Shown in pieces: positions 40,251-55,800 of a DNA stretch of 64,000 nucleotides. The translations under genes were made by a program, and so were the position numbers. Source of the DNA: Hybos culiciformis (Eukaryota; Arthropoda; Insecta; Diptera; Hybotidae); NCBI GenBank assembly GCA_964007475.1, contig OZ023273.1, positions 144,805,308-144,869,307 of the forward strand, in the 5' to 3' direction. The notes under the pieces are model-generated. The model ran no database searches. It was not told where the DNA came from and worked only from the letters and a program-made list of their open reading frames with translations. Each line of letters begins with the position of its first letter. The first letter of the stretch is position 1.

Positions 40251-43200
40251 ACGGTAGCACCGTCTCGGAGTTCAAGTACAAGGTTTCCAAACGAGAAAAA
40301 AATTCACAATACCAGAATTATTATTATAAAAAATTGACCAGCGACGAGTAAAGGTATATTCGTATATTAACAACGGACGTCAGCCCAGGTTGAGGGAAAT
40401 TTGTGGTTTCTATCACTATATATTATAATTATATAATATTTAAATTTTAGTTTTTGATTTCAAATTATAAGTATTGAAGTTTTTTCCGGCGCATTATCCA
40501 GCCGAAAGATATAAAATCTTTATTCAAATTGTTCTAAAAAATCTATAAACATTTATTTTAAGTCCAGTTAATGTTAACTGTTTTCTATTTATTTATCAAT
40601 TCCTATTACATAATAAAACAGAAATTACTTAAATCTACTATTTTTGTTAGTAGGTATACCAAAATACTCATTTAATAGAATGTTTAAAATTGATCGTAAA
40701 CACTGTTAAAAAAAAGATTCTAAAACTCAGTACCATTTGTTCCTACTCAAAATTATTTTGAGAGAAAAAATGTATACTATTTGGGCATAACAAATATTTT
40801 AAAACAAAACTTAATGTATTTGATAGTAGTGTTTGTCAAGTGTTTACTTAATAAATCTCTTTATTTTTGGGAGATAACATTCTTATTGACGCAAACTTTT
40901 AAAGTGCAGACAGAGCGTTAGTTAACCATATATCCTTTTTTGTTATACAAAAAAGGATATATATACACTTTCGCAAACTTACGTATATATATAAAATTCA
41001 TTACATTAGCATAGATAAATGTTTTACATAATAATATTATAAAGTATAATGTTAAAAAAAAAAAAACTATCCCACTTCTAATTTATTATAATTATTTTTT
41101 TTAACCCCCTTCAATGAAATACATTTTTAAGATATTAAATACCATGAAAAAGGTTTAGTTTGTTAAAATCGATTGTTCATTTTAGCTTGAGATTTTTTTT
41201 TTTAATTTAAATGACTGAAGGCATTAAATAAATGACTAGGTACTGTTTTTTACTTAATTAAAATTAAACTGAGATTAATTTATACTGGACTTACATAGTT
41301 CTTAAGATATTATTTTGGTGAGTTTTACATCTAGGTTTAAGTTTGAGTGGCTCCATTCCGATTTTAAATAAAATACTTTGATTTTCGAATAAGAATCTGA
41401 ACATCGCCGAACCAAACATTTTGATTGTTTTATCATTAAAGCATATTAACATTATTTCTACCTCAAATCTAGCGCTAAATTTACGCATTACATGATAAAT
41501 TAATTAAAAAGTTTAAATTAGAAAGTAACGATGTAAAATAATATTTGTTCATTAAAAGGAATGTCTCTAGTGAGTGAACTGACCTTTAAATCGTACTTTA
41601 ACAATTTTTTTTTTTTTTATATTTTTAAATAATTTTATTTTATTATCCCTTTTTATTGTTTGTTTTTATTACAACCGACCGACCGCAGTAAAATTTTATT
41701 TATTTCCGTTCAAAGATAACACTGTATAAAGAGTCAAGACAAATTTGTTCTAGTCATGATTCACATACATTGTGCATAAAATAAACATATTTATTTATAA
41801 AAGGTTAAAGCTTGTTAAAACTTAATTTATTTGTTTAACTACGTATATATATTAACTTAAATTCATATACTTAGAGAGTCGGTAAAATTAATAATTACAT
41901 TGTATAATAGTTTCTTATTAACTATTTCATTAACTTGAGTGCAAGTGTACGACTTATTTAACAAACTTTAACGTTTTATAAAGTTATATGTATATTTTAT
42001 GCACAATGTTATCTGAACCGTAATTAAATAATAGTCAGTGTATTCAAATACTATTATTCTCAATATCGAAACCATCAACGATTTGAAACAAATTAACCAA
42101 ACTATCAATACAATTTTATTCCTAATTTTGTGACTAAAAAAATTGTCAGTCCTTTTTTAATACTATCGCCATATTTATATATATAGCTAAATGTTTTCAA
42201 TAAAATTGACTCAATTATTTATTGTTCTTTATTAATGTCTATAATTGCAGAATATATTGAAATAATCTAAAAAATCACACTAAAATTATGAAAGTTACAA
42301 CGAAATATTGAGAAGGCAAAAAAATGTATGTAGTTTGTAAATAAAAAATAATTTTATTTTCCTGTCTACAAATTAAAATTACCTATACGATTCTTTTCAT
42401 AGCACCACCATTTGCAAGGAATTAAAAATCTCTCATGCTCAACTAGATTGAAAAGTTATTTAACTTCTTTTTTTTCAATAGTACTTTTCATGAAAATATG
42501 TCAACCGTTAAAGTAATAATATAGAAATATGTACAATATTTCATATGTTTTTGAGACAAAAAAAAAGTTTTAAAAAATAATCCGCACTTCTATAGGAGAT
42601 ATTAAGGCTATTTTATAGAATTTAATAGCATTTTAATTCAGTTATTTTATTTTATTGAAAAAAAAATCCATTAGATATGGATAATGTTAAAAAAGGAAAA
42701 TGTGAAAAAAAAAAATTATTTTATGAATGAAAATTTTAAAGAATAAATTTTATACCGTATCTATAAATTTATACTTAATTTTTATCTCCTGCTAATATTA
42801 ATCAGTCACCCCTGTATAATTTGGATCAATTTATCAAAGTTCACTAATTTTGAATTAAAGGGAGCTCTCTTGTAAGTTGTTCATTATTGTACATAAACAT
42901 TTTAATTTTGTATCTGATTTATGACTGATAAAAAAAAAGTACTAAGGTGATAAATACACATCGTTCATGAATTAACACCTGTGAACAATATGTTTTTGTG
43001 GCATGAGAATATTTTAAAAGAAATAATTCCAATTTGAATATTATTTCACTATATTATATGTATAATAATGAAGAAATTTAACAAAAAGACAGGGAATGAA
43101 TGAAAATTTTTTGTATACTTTTATTATAAATAAGATAAAAGTAATTCAAGCGTTATGTTGTTGTGGCAGTTTAGTTATATTTATTCCTTAGAAATTGCTG

Positions 43201-43866
43201 TATTAAGAAGAGGATTTCATAAATTCAAATTTAATAATGGAATTAGATGGCTGGTGGGCACATCAGAAATATGTAAAAAAATTTTAAATTAAAAATAATC
43301 TGAATCTAAGGATATGTTTTTATAATCGTCCTTTTCTTTGATCTGATTTACTTTTATTCGAAACATTTTTTTCATTCCAGTGTCAGCTAAAGTTAGCGAA
43401 ATTTTCCATTATCAATTTTATATACTGATTGTGTACTTACGACAGCATGTATACTTATTATTTTTTTGAATCCATAATTTATAATTAATAAAATACAATA
43501 AATAAAATTTTAAATATTTATTTATTATTGTTAAAATACATATTTTTCGACTTTGTTTTTATTACAGAAGAACTTTATACTAGTATTAATTTTAAATTTT
43601 ATAATTTTGTTTATAATTAAAATATTAGTGAACAATGTTAGGATTTAGATTCTTTCAAATTTGTAATTATTTTATTTGTGTAACTTAAAAAAAAATTAGA
43701 CGGCTTTTAAAGTTTTGTCTTTTTTGTATTAATTAATTTACATTTTATAATTTATACTATAATAAGGAATTTTTTTTTTTCAATAATAAATCTATTAAAA
43801 TGAATTAATATTTAAAATTATTGTTATATTAAAAATTATTTCCTGTTAAACTTTGTTTTCATTGAA
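40251..43866. other. non-coding stretch downstream of WDR62
   Basis: No exon seen. It includes a small perfect hairpin at about 40928-40967 (ATATATCCTTTTTTGT and its complement) and AT-rich sequence. The WDR62 3' UTR must begin at its right edge. Confidence 0.5.
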
Positions 43867-43873
43867 TTTATTT

Positions 43874-46800
43874 TTATTTTTGCATATTATTAACTTTTTT
43901 TATTATCTCAGCACAATTATTCATCATTGCAATGTAGTCATTATTTTCGAGAGATGAATCCATATCATCTGGTTTGCTATAAAATCAGATAGTAAGAAAA
44001 AGAATTAGGAATTGAAAATAGAATTAAAAAACAAAGAAACATTTCAAATGCATAAATATTTTAAATTCTAATTCTAAAATAATTAAAAAGCTAATATGGA
44101 TATTTGAATAATTAATTATATTTGAAATTATGAAAATAGATTAACTTCAACTTTATGATCACAATATTTTATAAAATATTTTCAAAATAAGTAATTGAAT
44201 TCAAATAACAAAATTTGAATCGAAAACGTAAATTTATATGTTATATCTTTCTTAAATGCTGTAAATTCTTGCATCGCACAAGCTTTTTAAAGAAAATATT
44301 ATTTTGAATCAGTTAAATTTTAAAACTTACATGTCATTGTTTGTTACTCTGGTCAACATATTTTGCGTCATAATAACTGCATTTTCCAGTTCTTTAATCA
44401 TCAGTGTATTATTTTGATTTGTTGTAGCTTGTTCATTAATCTTTAGTTTTGTGTGCAATTTTAAAACTGCATTAGTTGTCGTATTTAACATGTTTATAAT
44501 ATCTGTGCATAATTGAGAAGTTGCTATAAATATTAAAAATTTGATGTTATGTTTAAAACTTATTTTTGACCATTTAAAAAATTATTTTTTTTAATTTTGA
44601 ATTTATTAAACTTACATTGAGTATCAATTTCCGATTTGAAATTATATGAATCAGAATTCTCTTTAAATCGAACTGAAGTAGATCTAAGATCTGGATTTAA
44701 GCTTTTTGGTCTTGGCGGTACTATTGGCTTCCCATTTGGGTTTATTCGACTCATCGTTTCCTCTGAACTAGAATCATCTTGTATTATATCTGAAATTGGT
44801 TTCTTTTATTATAATGTTTCAATTAAAATTATTACAAAAATACCGTTAGAGTACTTCCGCCTACTCGATAAATTACTTTTACTGTTAACTGGCTTACTAT
44901 TTCCTAAAAAAATGGAAATTACTTAAATGCATACTACATGTAATATATAATTACTATTTATTTCTATCTATAAAATTATTAGCTTTCTGCAAGAGTTCAA
45001 ATGTGTTCAAATTTTATGAATTAGAAATTATTTTAACTGCCATTTAATTATCAATGAAAAATAGAAAATACGTTCATTTTTAATTACATCTAGCTTATGA
45101 ACTTATAATTTATTGCTATTAAACTAACACCTTGTAACCAGAAGCGCTGGATGTTTCAAATAAAATTTGTTATTACTGTGTTTTATTTTTAACTGACAAA
45201 GTTTAAAAATCTTCAAAAATTTTAATTCTGTGAAAAGATTTTTCAACTTTTTAAAAATTATAATTGTTTGTAAATTGTAATATACTAACATTGTAGCAAT
45301 GAAGATATTTTATATTTAATTAACAAAAAATAATAATACAAACTCTATCTAAATCTTCATCAATTTTCCGATGATCCAACTTACCTTTTGATATTGTTAA
45401 ATTCAATTCACTTAATGAACATGCCCTTCTTATTGAATTATCCGCTTTAAATGTTGATTTTCCCTTTCGGTTATCTAAAATAAAAAAATTAAAAAGCCAT
45501 AGACTTTTAGTTAATCCTGCTAAAAATTTCTTCTAGTTTTTTAGAAACTATTTATAAAAAAATGATTGCTTACTTTCTATACAAAATGAGATATGTACTT
45601 AAATGAAATTAGAAGTAATTTCTTAAAGAAATAATTTTTTTAAACTTAATTTATTCCAAAATAACATTTAAAATTTTGAGAACGCTTCCTTAAGTCTTGC
45701 TTAAGGCTGAAATGCATAAAAGTGTTTCTTAGTTCTATTAAAAAAAAAATAATGAGTGTGTTATTCAAAGCTTTCTTATAAATTTAATTAAACATAAAAA
45801 AAACTCTTAACTAAAACGTCTTATCTTAAACAAATTTTTGTTTTAATTAAAAAATTTCAGCAATCTTAATTAGGACATAAAAGCTTCTAAGATTCGAAAT
45901 AATCTTGAATAAATAAAAGCCATAACTTTTAGTGCAAAAATTAATTAAATTTATATTTTTTCTGATCAACATTCTACTTCAGTTTCTTGTAAATCTAGTT
46001 TCTTAAGCAGTAACTTCCAAAAAATTCATTTAAAAAACTTTCCCATGAACACTAACACTAAATATAAGAAATACAAACTTTATTTTTATATATATTGCAA
46101 ATTTGAATTCCGATTTTTTTTCTAAATATTCAATACATTGTTAAGTTCTTTTAGATAAAATAATTAAATTATTCTTCAAAATATAGTACATATTTAAAAA
46201 TTTAAATAAAATTAGACCGAAATCAAAGAACGATTCATTTGTGATTTTCTTCTTGATTTTACAGAATCACAAATTAAAATAATTTGATACTTCCATGCCC
46301 AATATGAGAATTGAAACTCGGGCAACGATGAGAAAAAAAACATAATTTATATAGAATCGTGTGACAAGTAGTTTGAACTCATTCTAAAGCTCTTCTGAAA
46401 GTTCAAACAATTTGTGGCGCTCATTTGCGTCAGTTAGGTCGAGCTCATCTTCAGCCTTAAGAAATAAAAGCAATAGGAAAAAAGAATTTCAAAATCGGCA
46501 GGTATTTTAAAGTTAGTTCTGGATTTTTTTTATTTTTTGCTCTGCAAGCGGTTTTTCACAAACAAGAAATATCTTAGTTTTGAAAATATAGTCATTGAAA
46601 TGAATTCTTATTCTGACTTAAGACTAGAAAGTTTAAAATAGTGACTTAAATTTTTAATTATTTTCCTATTATCAAATCAAATATTATTTAAATATTTTAT
46701 GTTAAAAATTTTAAAGCAATTAGAAATTAATTCAAAAAAAAAAAAATTAAAAAAAAACAACAAATGAAATTACAACATCAATATTTGAATCGAACCTTTC

Positions 46801-49800
46801 CCACCATCGTCTTGATTGTCGTCAGCATTTTCAATTGACTTAAAATCCTCAAAATTAATATTGTCAGTATTAGAAAATTTGGCACCTTCTAGTACATCAG
46901 GAAGACTTTGATTTCGTTTAATATTTGATTTTGAATTTATATTCCTGTGGTAATCATCAGCAATACTTTTGGCTAGCTTATCAAAATTCATTGTAAGAGA
47001 TTTAACAAAACCGGAGCGCTTCGAATCGCATTCAAATGGTTTCAAACGATTTTCTTTTTGGGTTCGTTCAAAATCAAGTTTATTTTCTTCAAATTGAACT
47101 AATTTGTTTATTACATTTATTTTATTATGAATATCATAAAAATTACTAAATTTAAATAAAATTCCATTTTTAGAATTTTTTAACGATTTATTTTCATTTT
47201 TATTATTACTATCATCGAAATTATTTGGCAACTCTTCAAAATTGCTGGAATCACTGACACCAACAAATGAAAATTCTTTGGGGAATTCATTTTTCATAAA
47301 TGATAAAGTTTTATTTCGTGGTTGCATTTGTTTAACTTTTGAATTAGACTTTGAACGCATGCTGGAAGTACGTCTGGTCGCCACTGGTGGTTTGTTTGGT
47401 GTGTAATTCAATTCTAATGAATTGCGATTGTTTATTTGAGACTGATTTATTGACTTCGAAGGCTTACTCCTACTGGTGTTTACTTTTCTGCCAAATTTGT
47501 CACAAATATCATAATTACACAAATTAAGATTATAGCTGATAGATTTTTTTAATTTATTATACTCTGATTTATAATCTAAGCCAATGACATCTATAGTGGA
47601 TTTCTTGTTTTCAACAATAGAATTTCTATAATCTGAACACATTAAATTTTGTTGATGCCTTTGAAAATCTTTTCTTATACTTTTATTCACATTAGCCGTG
47701 TATTGATCATTTTTTAGTTGCAAAGTGGGAATGTCATCGATACGTTTATTATTCACCATCTCTGAATAAATTCAAAAATATAACGATTACGAAATATCTT
47801 AATTTCTAAAATTAACGAATATCGAAAATTAAACTGATCATGTGTCTTGAATGATGTTTTAACTTGTTTAACACATATTTATTTTCTATCGTTAACAACT
47901 TCATTTTTGTTAGAATTACTTTAGTTTTTTTTTTTTAGTTTCCACAAATATGCAGATTTTTATTTCTTAAATACATTCAAATGAGACTCATCTAGCAGTG
48001 GGAAAAGAATGATTTCTTTAGTGGAAAGTGAATTTTGCTAATCATTTTTAATTTCCAAAAGTAAAACAATTGAATTCAAAGTAAACAAAAAATGGTTTCT
48101 ACAAAAACTGCTACAGATTCACTAAAATACAAATTTATATAAATAAATCGGAAACAAAAAATAATTGCTGCATTTTGTGAAAAAATTTTATACATGATTA
48201 GTAAAATCGAAGCAAGCTTTTGGAATTTCACTAAGCCAGTATTGATAAATAATTGAAATAAATCGTTTTAATAACTAATACAGTTTTTTATGAAAGTAAA
48301 ATTAAAAATATCTAATGATAATTTTAGTTGAAAATAAAATTTTCTTCTTAAAACGGAAAATAAAAATATTATTTCTAGGTTTTAAAAACACGAAATTGAA
48401 GATATATTTCATAAATGCAACGCCTTAATCAGGTATTATGGCCATTTTCTTCAATATAGTAAAATGAAAATTCATTTTATAAACATCATCAAATAATATA
48501 CCTGATTCTTTTAATTGATTGGTAAAATCATTATTTTTTAACATCATTGGAGCTTCTCCAACAAATTTCGTATCAATTCGATTTGTTTTATATTTTGAAA
48601 AAAGTATTTCCAATGGTGCACTTTTAGGTTCATAGTCATCTGATAAAATACTTTCCATACTATTTGTTATTGATTGATCTTCATTTGGAATTTCTATTTC
48701 TTCTTCCTCAACGACAGCAGATCTTTCATCATTTAATATATCCGACAATGAAACACTACCTTTTTTATTTCTATACAAACAAGAATGTTTAACACATACA
48801 TTTTTATTTATACTGCTACAATCTTCTAATGAATCAGAACTAAATTCTTCATCATTTTTTAATAAATTATCCACTGATGATGACGTTAATGGCTTAAAAT
48901 TATTTAAATCTTTATGTTTATTTTCAATTTCTTCAATAATTTTTTGTGTTTCTGAATGTAGTTGATCAAAAAATGGATTTTGGCACTTTTTTTGTTGCGC
49001 TGTTGGATCATTTTGAAATCGTTGGGTGAATAAAGTTATTAAATTTGAATCCAAAAATGGTGAATATTTATTTTTATGAATTGGTGAAACTGGACAAGAA
49101 TTGTAATCTCTGATATTTGAATACAATTCATTAGGAGGTATACTTAAACGGCTTTTAAATAGCTTACTTTTACTACATGAACAACAGCCTTCTTGTCTTA
49201 ATAATAATGGTATCATCTATATTTCAAATATTTTAAATTAAAATATATAGTAAAAAAAAAAATAATACAAAAAATTACTTATCTTTATACATTTTCTTAA
49301 AAATATGAAATTAATTATAGCCACTGAATTGGTTTTATTATATTATTGTTTCTTTTAGACTATTTAGAGAAAACTTTTTGATTAGAAATTAAAAATAAAA
49401 TTAATTATAATTAGGAATACTAGAGATTCTCTATCTCATCCAAAATTACTGAATCGATTTGCATTGCCTTAATGAGTGTTTTTTAGATGTTTTTAGACCA
49501 AGAGGAGGCAATTTAGGCGACTTAAATGTTCCTTAGAACAATATAAACATTATTTGAAAACCATAAAGACTGTGTCGCTATTGAGTTTATAACCAATTTT
49601 AACTGGATTATAACCAATTTGAACAAAACACATTTAATAATATTTTTGTTATATTATTTTTTATTTAACAGTGGCTACTTTATTTTAAATAAAATAATAA
49701 TTATTTTTCATTATTTTCTTTTAAAAAAACTAATGTTTACATACATTACTTTCTCCTTTATACATAATTTTTGGCGGCATTAAAAAATTTTATAGTGAGC

Positions 49801-52800
49801 AAATTACTTAACTAATAATTCCTAATTTATTTACTAAAATCAAAAAAAAAATGTATTAAAATAAAATACCTTGTTTGTAATATGAGCCCTTTGAGTTTTC
49901 AAAATTTTTCACATAACTTAAATCTGATATACTTTGACTGCCTCTTAAATTCGAACGATAACCAACCTTAAAAAAATCAGTAAACAAATATGTTTCGGTA
50001 AAAAAGGAACCAAAATATTATATAGATAATAACTGCTTACCTTATTTAATTTTTGTTTAGCATCATTTATAATTTTCATTAAATCTTCTTTTTTACTATT
50101 TGTATATGATTTTGAGTAATTGCTTTTAATTTCAATGTTATGCTTAGTACTAATACTTCTACGATCTGAAAATAAAAAAAAAAATTAACTTACGAAAAGG
50201 CACTTAATATATTTCATTCCAATCATTGATGTTACAATTCCGATTTTCAAAAGTGTAAATTTCTGTAGGAAAACCAAAAAATGTATAAAATATTATATTA
50301 TAAATTTACTTCTATCTAATCTATCATCCAGAGTTCCTGGGCCATCTAAAGCTGCCATAAGAAAACTTGAGGTAGGATTATTTATACTCTCAGAACTTCC
50401 ACCTAATGTAGAAGCAAGGGAGCGTTCAGCGTGTTCTCCACTCGGTGTTGATCCTTCATCTTCCGTATCCGATGTTCCTGTAGTTCCACCATAAAAATTT
50501 GATGACTCAGTAAGTGTTAAAACTTTTTTATGTTTTCTAGTTGATTTTCTTAGCTCTTCTTGATCCATTGCGTTTACTTTGAATTCCCTGTAATTAAAAT
50601 ATTTAATAACAAATTTTTTTCAGTAATCTGTACTACTAACGTTGGTGAGCTGATTCCCTGATTCATATAATATAGTCCATTATCAGATCCCACTCTTTCA
50701 CCATCTGAAATGTCTTCTACGTCACCATCATTCTCATTACTTGGTTCGACAATTGATGGCTTTTTTTTATTGGAGGACATATTTCGCTTTGTTTCCATAC
50801 CACTGTCAATTGAGCTATCTTCGCTAAAATAGTTATTATGATTCATGAAGACGTCTTTAGAACTACTACTATTATAATCAGATGTTTGCATTTGATAATT
50901 AACACTAATTGGACTTTCTGAATTACTCCTAAACACATCTGGATCAATTTGCCCACGTTGAGCCCAACGACCTCTGGGTTTCATTGAAATTCCAGCAGCA
51001 TTATTTACACTACTGGGGCTTGTACTTAAATTTGATATGGATGGAAGTTCATCATCATAAGAGGTTTTCTTTTTAGCCCAAGAGGGCAACTGTCCAACTT
51101 CAGACAGTCTATAGTTAGGCGTTGGAGGCGTTTCGGGGAAAAATGCTGGAACAGCAGAGCTTACTTTATCTCTCATCGTCACCAATTCAGTATTTGAATT
51201 GAATATTCTTGATGACCCAGATCGCATTCTTTGTTGTGATAATCTGGCTTGCATTGTTACAACCATATCATGTGGCATTTCCCATAAAAAAATACATCCA
51301 TCGCCACTGGCGGATATTAAATACCGACAATCATTTGAGAATTTTAAACCTGTAACTAACTCACTATGACCATACATTCTGGCCATACATTCATTAGAAT
51401 AATAATCAAAAACTGCAAGAGTTTTATCTGTGCATGATGTTGCAATGTAAATTCCACTAGGATCTAAGCAAATTTTTATCAAGCTCCCATCTTCAGACTG
51501 TGATCCTTTAAATGTTTTTGTATGTTTAGCATTTTGTGTGCCATAAATTCTTATATTACGATCTTGGCATGCTAAAAATTATATCGAAATTTATGAAAAA
51601 AAATTTATTGGTCTATAAAATGTCTTAAAATTTACCTGTTAAAATATGTTTACTATTACTGTCAATTTCCATATCATATAAAGTAGTTTTTCCCGAACAA
51701 TTTGTCCCTCTTAGAAACTGCGTACCATTAAAGTATCGAAACATTATTGATTTATCAGCTCCACATGATATCATCTGTAGATTAGTTTCTAAACATACAA
51801 ATTTAACAGATGTTATCGAACTTGAATGGTCATCCAGAGTTTGTAAGATTTGATAATTATCCTCAACATCGAAAACATGTATTAATCGATCTCGACTAGC
51901 ACTTGCTAATAATTTTTTTGGAATTTTGGTGTTTGTATATTCCAAACATAAAACTTCGGAATTATGAGCTTCAATATTATGAATAATTTGCAGATTATTA
52001 ACTAAATCATATATTCGAACATTGCCACTTCGATCACCTGTAGCCAAATGACTCTTTAAAGGACTAATTTTTATACATCTAACGCCATTACGGCCATCAT
52101 AGCTAGTATTTTTAGAATCAGTCACTATGTTATCCATGTCTTTAATAAAATTCAATCCATTATCAATGTATAATACTTTTAGCAATTCTTTGCTGTAAAT
52201 ATTTTTCCTATAACATTCATTCATATTACAACCATCTAGACCCCAAACTCTAATTGTGTCATCTGAAGAGCAAGTTAGAAAACATTCATCTGGAAGTGAG
52301 AATTCTGAAGCTTCTTCTGAATTTTGATATGGCACTATTTCTACACCCCAAATACATGCCGAGTGGTATAGAAAAGATTGAGATTTTCCTACACGTTTTA
52401 CGTCTCGTAAATCCCATACATACAAACTATGATCATTGTAAACACTTATAATTTTTGACCGATTTTTATCAAAGACCATAGCAATAGTGTCTGGATATTT
52501 GGCATTGGCTGGGGCACTCATTATATGATTTATATGCACTCCTAGTGCAACATCAACTCCTAAAAAAAAATATATAAATTAATATTTTTTTCCTAATAAT
52601 TAACATATTAGAAATCAATGCAAAAAAATATATTTTTACGTCGAAAAACATGTTTTATTTTAAAATATTTCTTAGAAACTTCTATTTTTTATTTAAAATA
52701 GAATTCCTAAAAAATAAAAATTTTAACAAAAAAAAAATTGTACTAACCTAAATAATGAGTACGAGGTAATGTTGTTATATATTCTAAAGATCCACAATTA

Positions 52801-55800
52801 AATATTCTTATTATTGCTTCTGCACATCCGACAAATACATGAGTTGCGCTTGCAGCTATGCAATTGGCTGACGTTGTCCGACACTCGACATATTTATCTA
52901 ATAAACGTCTTGAATTGAATTCTACTAAATGACCTACTCTTGTAATGGCATATGTGCTTTCTGAATAGTTTTCTTTGCCACAAGCAACAGCACAAAAATC
53001 ATTATTTCTTAATTCACCTAAAATTGCACTTCGTCCCATTAAAGGCACAGGATCCTTATGCTAGAAGAAAATCAGAAAAAGTAAATTTTAAATCTTCCAG
53101 TTGTTATCATGTACTTAATAAACTTTTCATAATTACCTTTCGACTACCTTCTAAATACCAATATTTAACATGACGATTACCAACTGTAACAAAATAAAAA
53201 CCATCTTCACTAAAACTAACAGCAGCTACTTTTGCACTAACTTTATTGGAAGCAATTTTTAAATTTGTTTTCCATTCAAATACATTAACAATCATATCAT
53301 GTTGGGACCCAACTGAAACTAAATGCTTTCCTGTTGGAGAAAAAGCCTAGAAAAATAATAACAAATTAATTACATGTTTTGTTGCTGCAGAATTTATAAC
53401 TGATAATTGCTTAACTCGAATTATTTGAAATTTAATCAGAAAGTAAATAAATAAATCGATAGTCGCGGCTTAGGGGTTTTGTCCTTATCACAAGACATGT
53501 TTTCCTATTGTCCACTTGAATTAAATGTTTTTGGTGTTTAAGTAGTCTATGAGAATTGATATCCAAATAAAAAAATATCTGTTTACTTACAATACAACTA
53601 ATTGCATATTTATGACCTAAAAATTCAGCTACAAGTACAGCTGCTGGACCATCGAGACTCATATTACTATCTAATTCCCAAACTTTAATGGCCGGATTTA
53701 TACCACATTCTCCAGTTGCTAGATACCTAAAATAATTATTTTTTAACGAAAAATAATATCTTTTTTTAAATATTTTTCTTACTTTCCACATTTAGAAAAA
53801 CATACAGATGTTATTGCTTTTCGAGATGTATTGAGAATATAGGATTGTGAAAGTTTTTTTGCATTTAAGAGTACCACGGTGCATCTGAAATTATTAGAGA
53901 AATATTCTGAATAATATATGTAAAAAAAAATTAAAATTAATACTACGCACTATCACTCACTTGAGGTATTTGTTTTTTTTTTTTTTTTTGATTAAAGTTA
54001 CCAAATCACTAGGTGGGATACCTTTCATACTATAAGCATGGATTTTGTAATGAGGACAGGAAGCTTAGACGGGATTAAAAAGTGGGACAGTTAGTAGGCA
54101 ATCACACTCTTCTTAAAGCGGCGCAAGTCGTAAATCAAGCGTCCGCCAGCTCTCGGGAACAGTTTTGATGGGCATTCCACATTCTCGAGGTGCGAATTGA
54201 AAACGAATCTCCGAAGATCGTTTTATCACATCTGGGAATTTTAACGAAATATGGGTGTGATGTTGAAGCGGTACGTGTTTGGCGTGAAAATACTTGAAGT
54301 AGAGGATGTAGGGCCTTTACTTCCAGGGAACACGTATCCGTTCCAACAAGGTATTTATAGAAAATGGAAAGTGAACCTACATAACGACGGTGATTGAGTG
54401 ATGTTAATGAGCTGGTGGTTTGGTGATTATCGATCTAATAGCCCTTCTCTGAACTTTGTCCAGATACTCAAGATGGGTTTTAGGGGCACCAGCCCATATA
54501 TGCGAATTGTATTCTAATTTCGGTCGTATGTAGGATTTGTAAACATTTAAGAGATCAGAGGGGGAAAAATATTGTTTACATCTTTTTAGAAAACCAAGAT
54601 ATTTCGCTGCGTTTTTTGCAGTTTCGAAAATATGGACTTTCCAACTTAGATCGGAAGTTACCAATACTTTTGCCTTGAAAAGAAAATTGGGGATCAAAAG
54701 TTGACAGCTTTCTAGAAATAAGGCAGCATTGAGTTTTGGATGCGTTAAACTCAACTCTGTTGAGAAAACCCCATTGTGAAATTTTGGAAAGGTCGTGATT
54801 TGCTTTGAAAATTTGAATTAAGCAAGAACGCTTGGGGAATACTTTTTACATAAGCCATAAATAAAGGTTTGTGAAAGGGTTGTGGAATAAAAAGCCCATT
54901 GGTACAACGGGCAAGGGAATCTAAGTATTCCCAACCCGCCACAACCTTACCCAAGTTTAATTCAGACTAAAATTTCGAAAGAAAAATTATCAAAACAACA
55001 TTGTTCCGCGTAAATGAACTTTATTTTTCAATTTGTTAGTTGAACCATTTTTTCATTCAAACATTAAAATCTAAAAATCATAATTTAGTATTACAATTTA
55101 CTAATAATGTTAGAATCTCGAAGCTAAGATTTTTATATTATTAACCAGATTTTTTTTTTCATATTTTCGGTTTATTATCTCATTCAATTGTTGTTTTAAA
55201 ATCAACACCTGGACAAAATAACTAAGTAACTTATTTCGATACTAAATAAATGTATGTAATATGTAAAATTTGTGCCTCAAGTAGAAGTCGCTTATTTGAA
55301 AAAAAAATATAATAATTATACCAAAAAGTAATAAAAATACATGTACACGAAAAAAAATCATATAAATAAAACATTTGAGCTAGAAAAATTCTGTAGTCAG
55401 AAGGAAAAACGACATAACCCAATTAAATATTATAACTTTTTAAAACAAAAATTTTAGAAATTCAATAACTTATTTAGGTTTAAGTTTTAAGTTATTAATG
55501 TAAGATGATGTTTTTAATTTGGCCAAAGATATATTATATAGAAATTCATTTTTAGAATTATGATTTCAAATATTTTTTGAATAGATGAATTTCAGACTAC
55601 ACTTACAGTAATATTCTATGCTTTTCTACAACAATGTCAACAAAATTCAACAATTGTTCATTTAATATTTTTATATTAGAATATAATTTAAAAAGAAAAT
55701 TATTTTACCCTGCTGGATATGCCACTATGCCATTGTTTGATGAAACATCAAGTGATGCATTACTGCATGCAGTTAAGCCCAGTACCTTTTTCAATTTTAT

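Noticed and set aside
40928..40967. Small perfect hairpin as a terminator or pre-miRNA
   Set aside because: Arms of about 16 bp are made of A/T runs and GGATAT. It is too short and simple for a miRNA precursor, and intrinsic terminators of this kind do not apply to insect nuclear genes.
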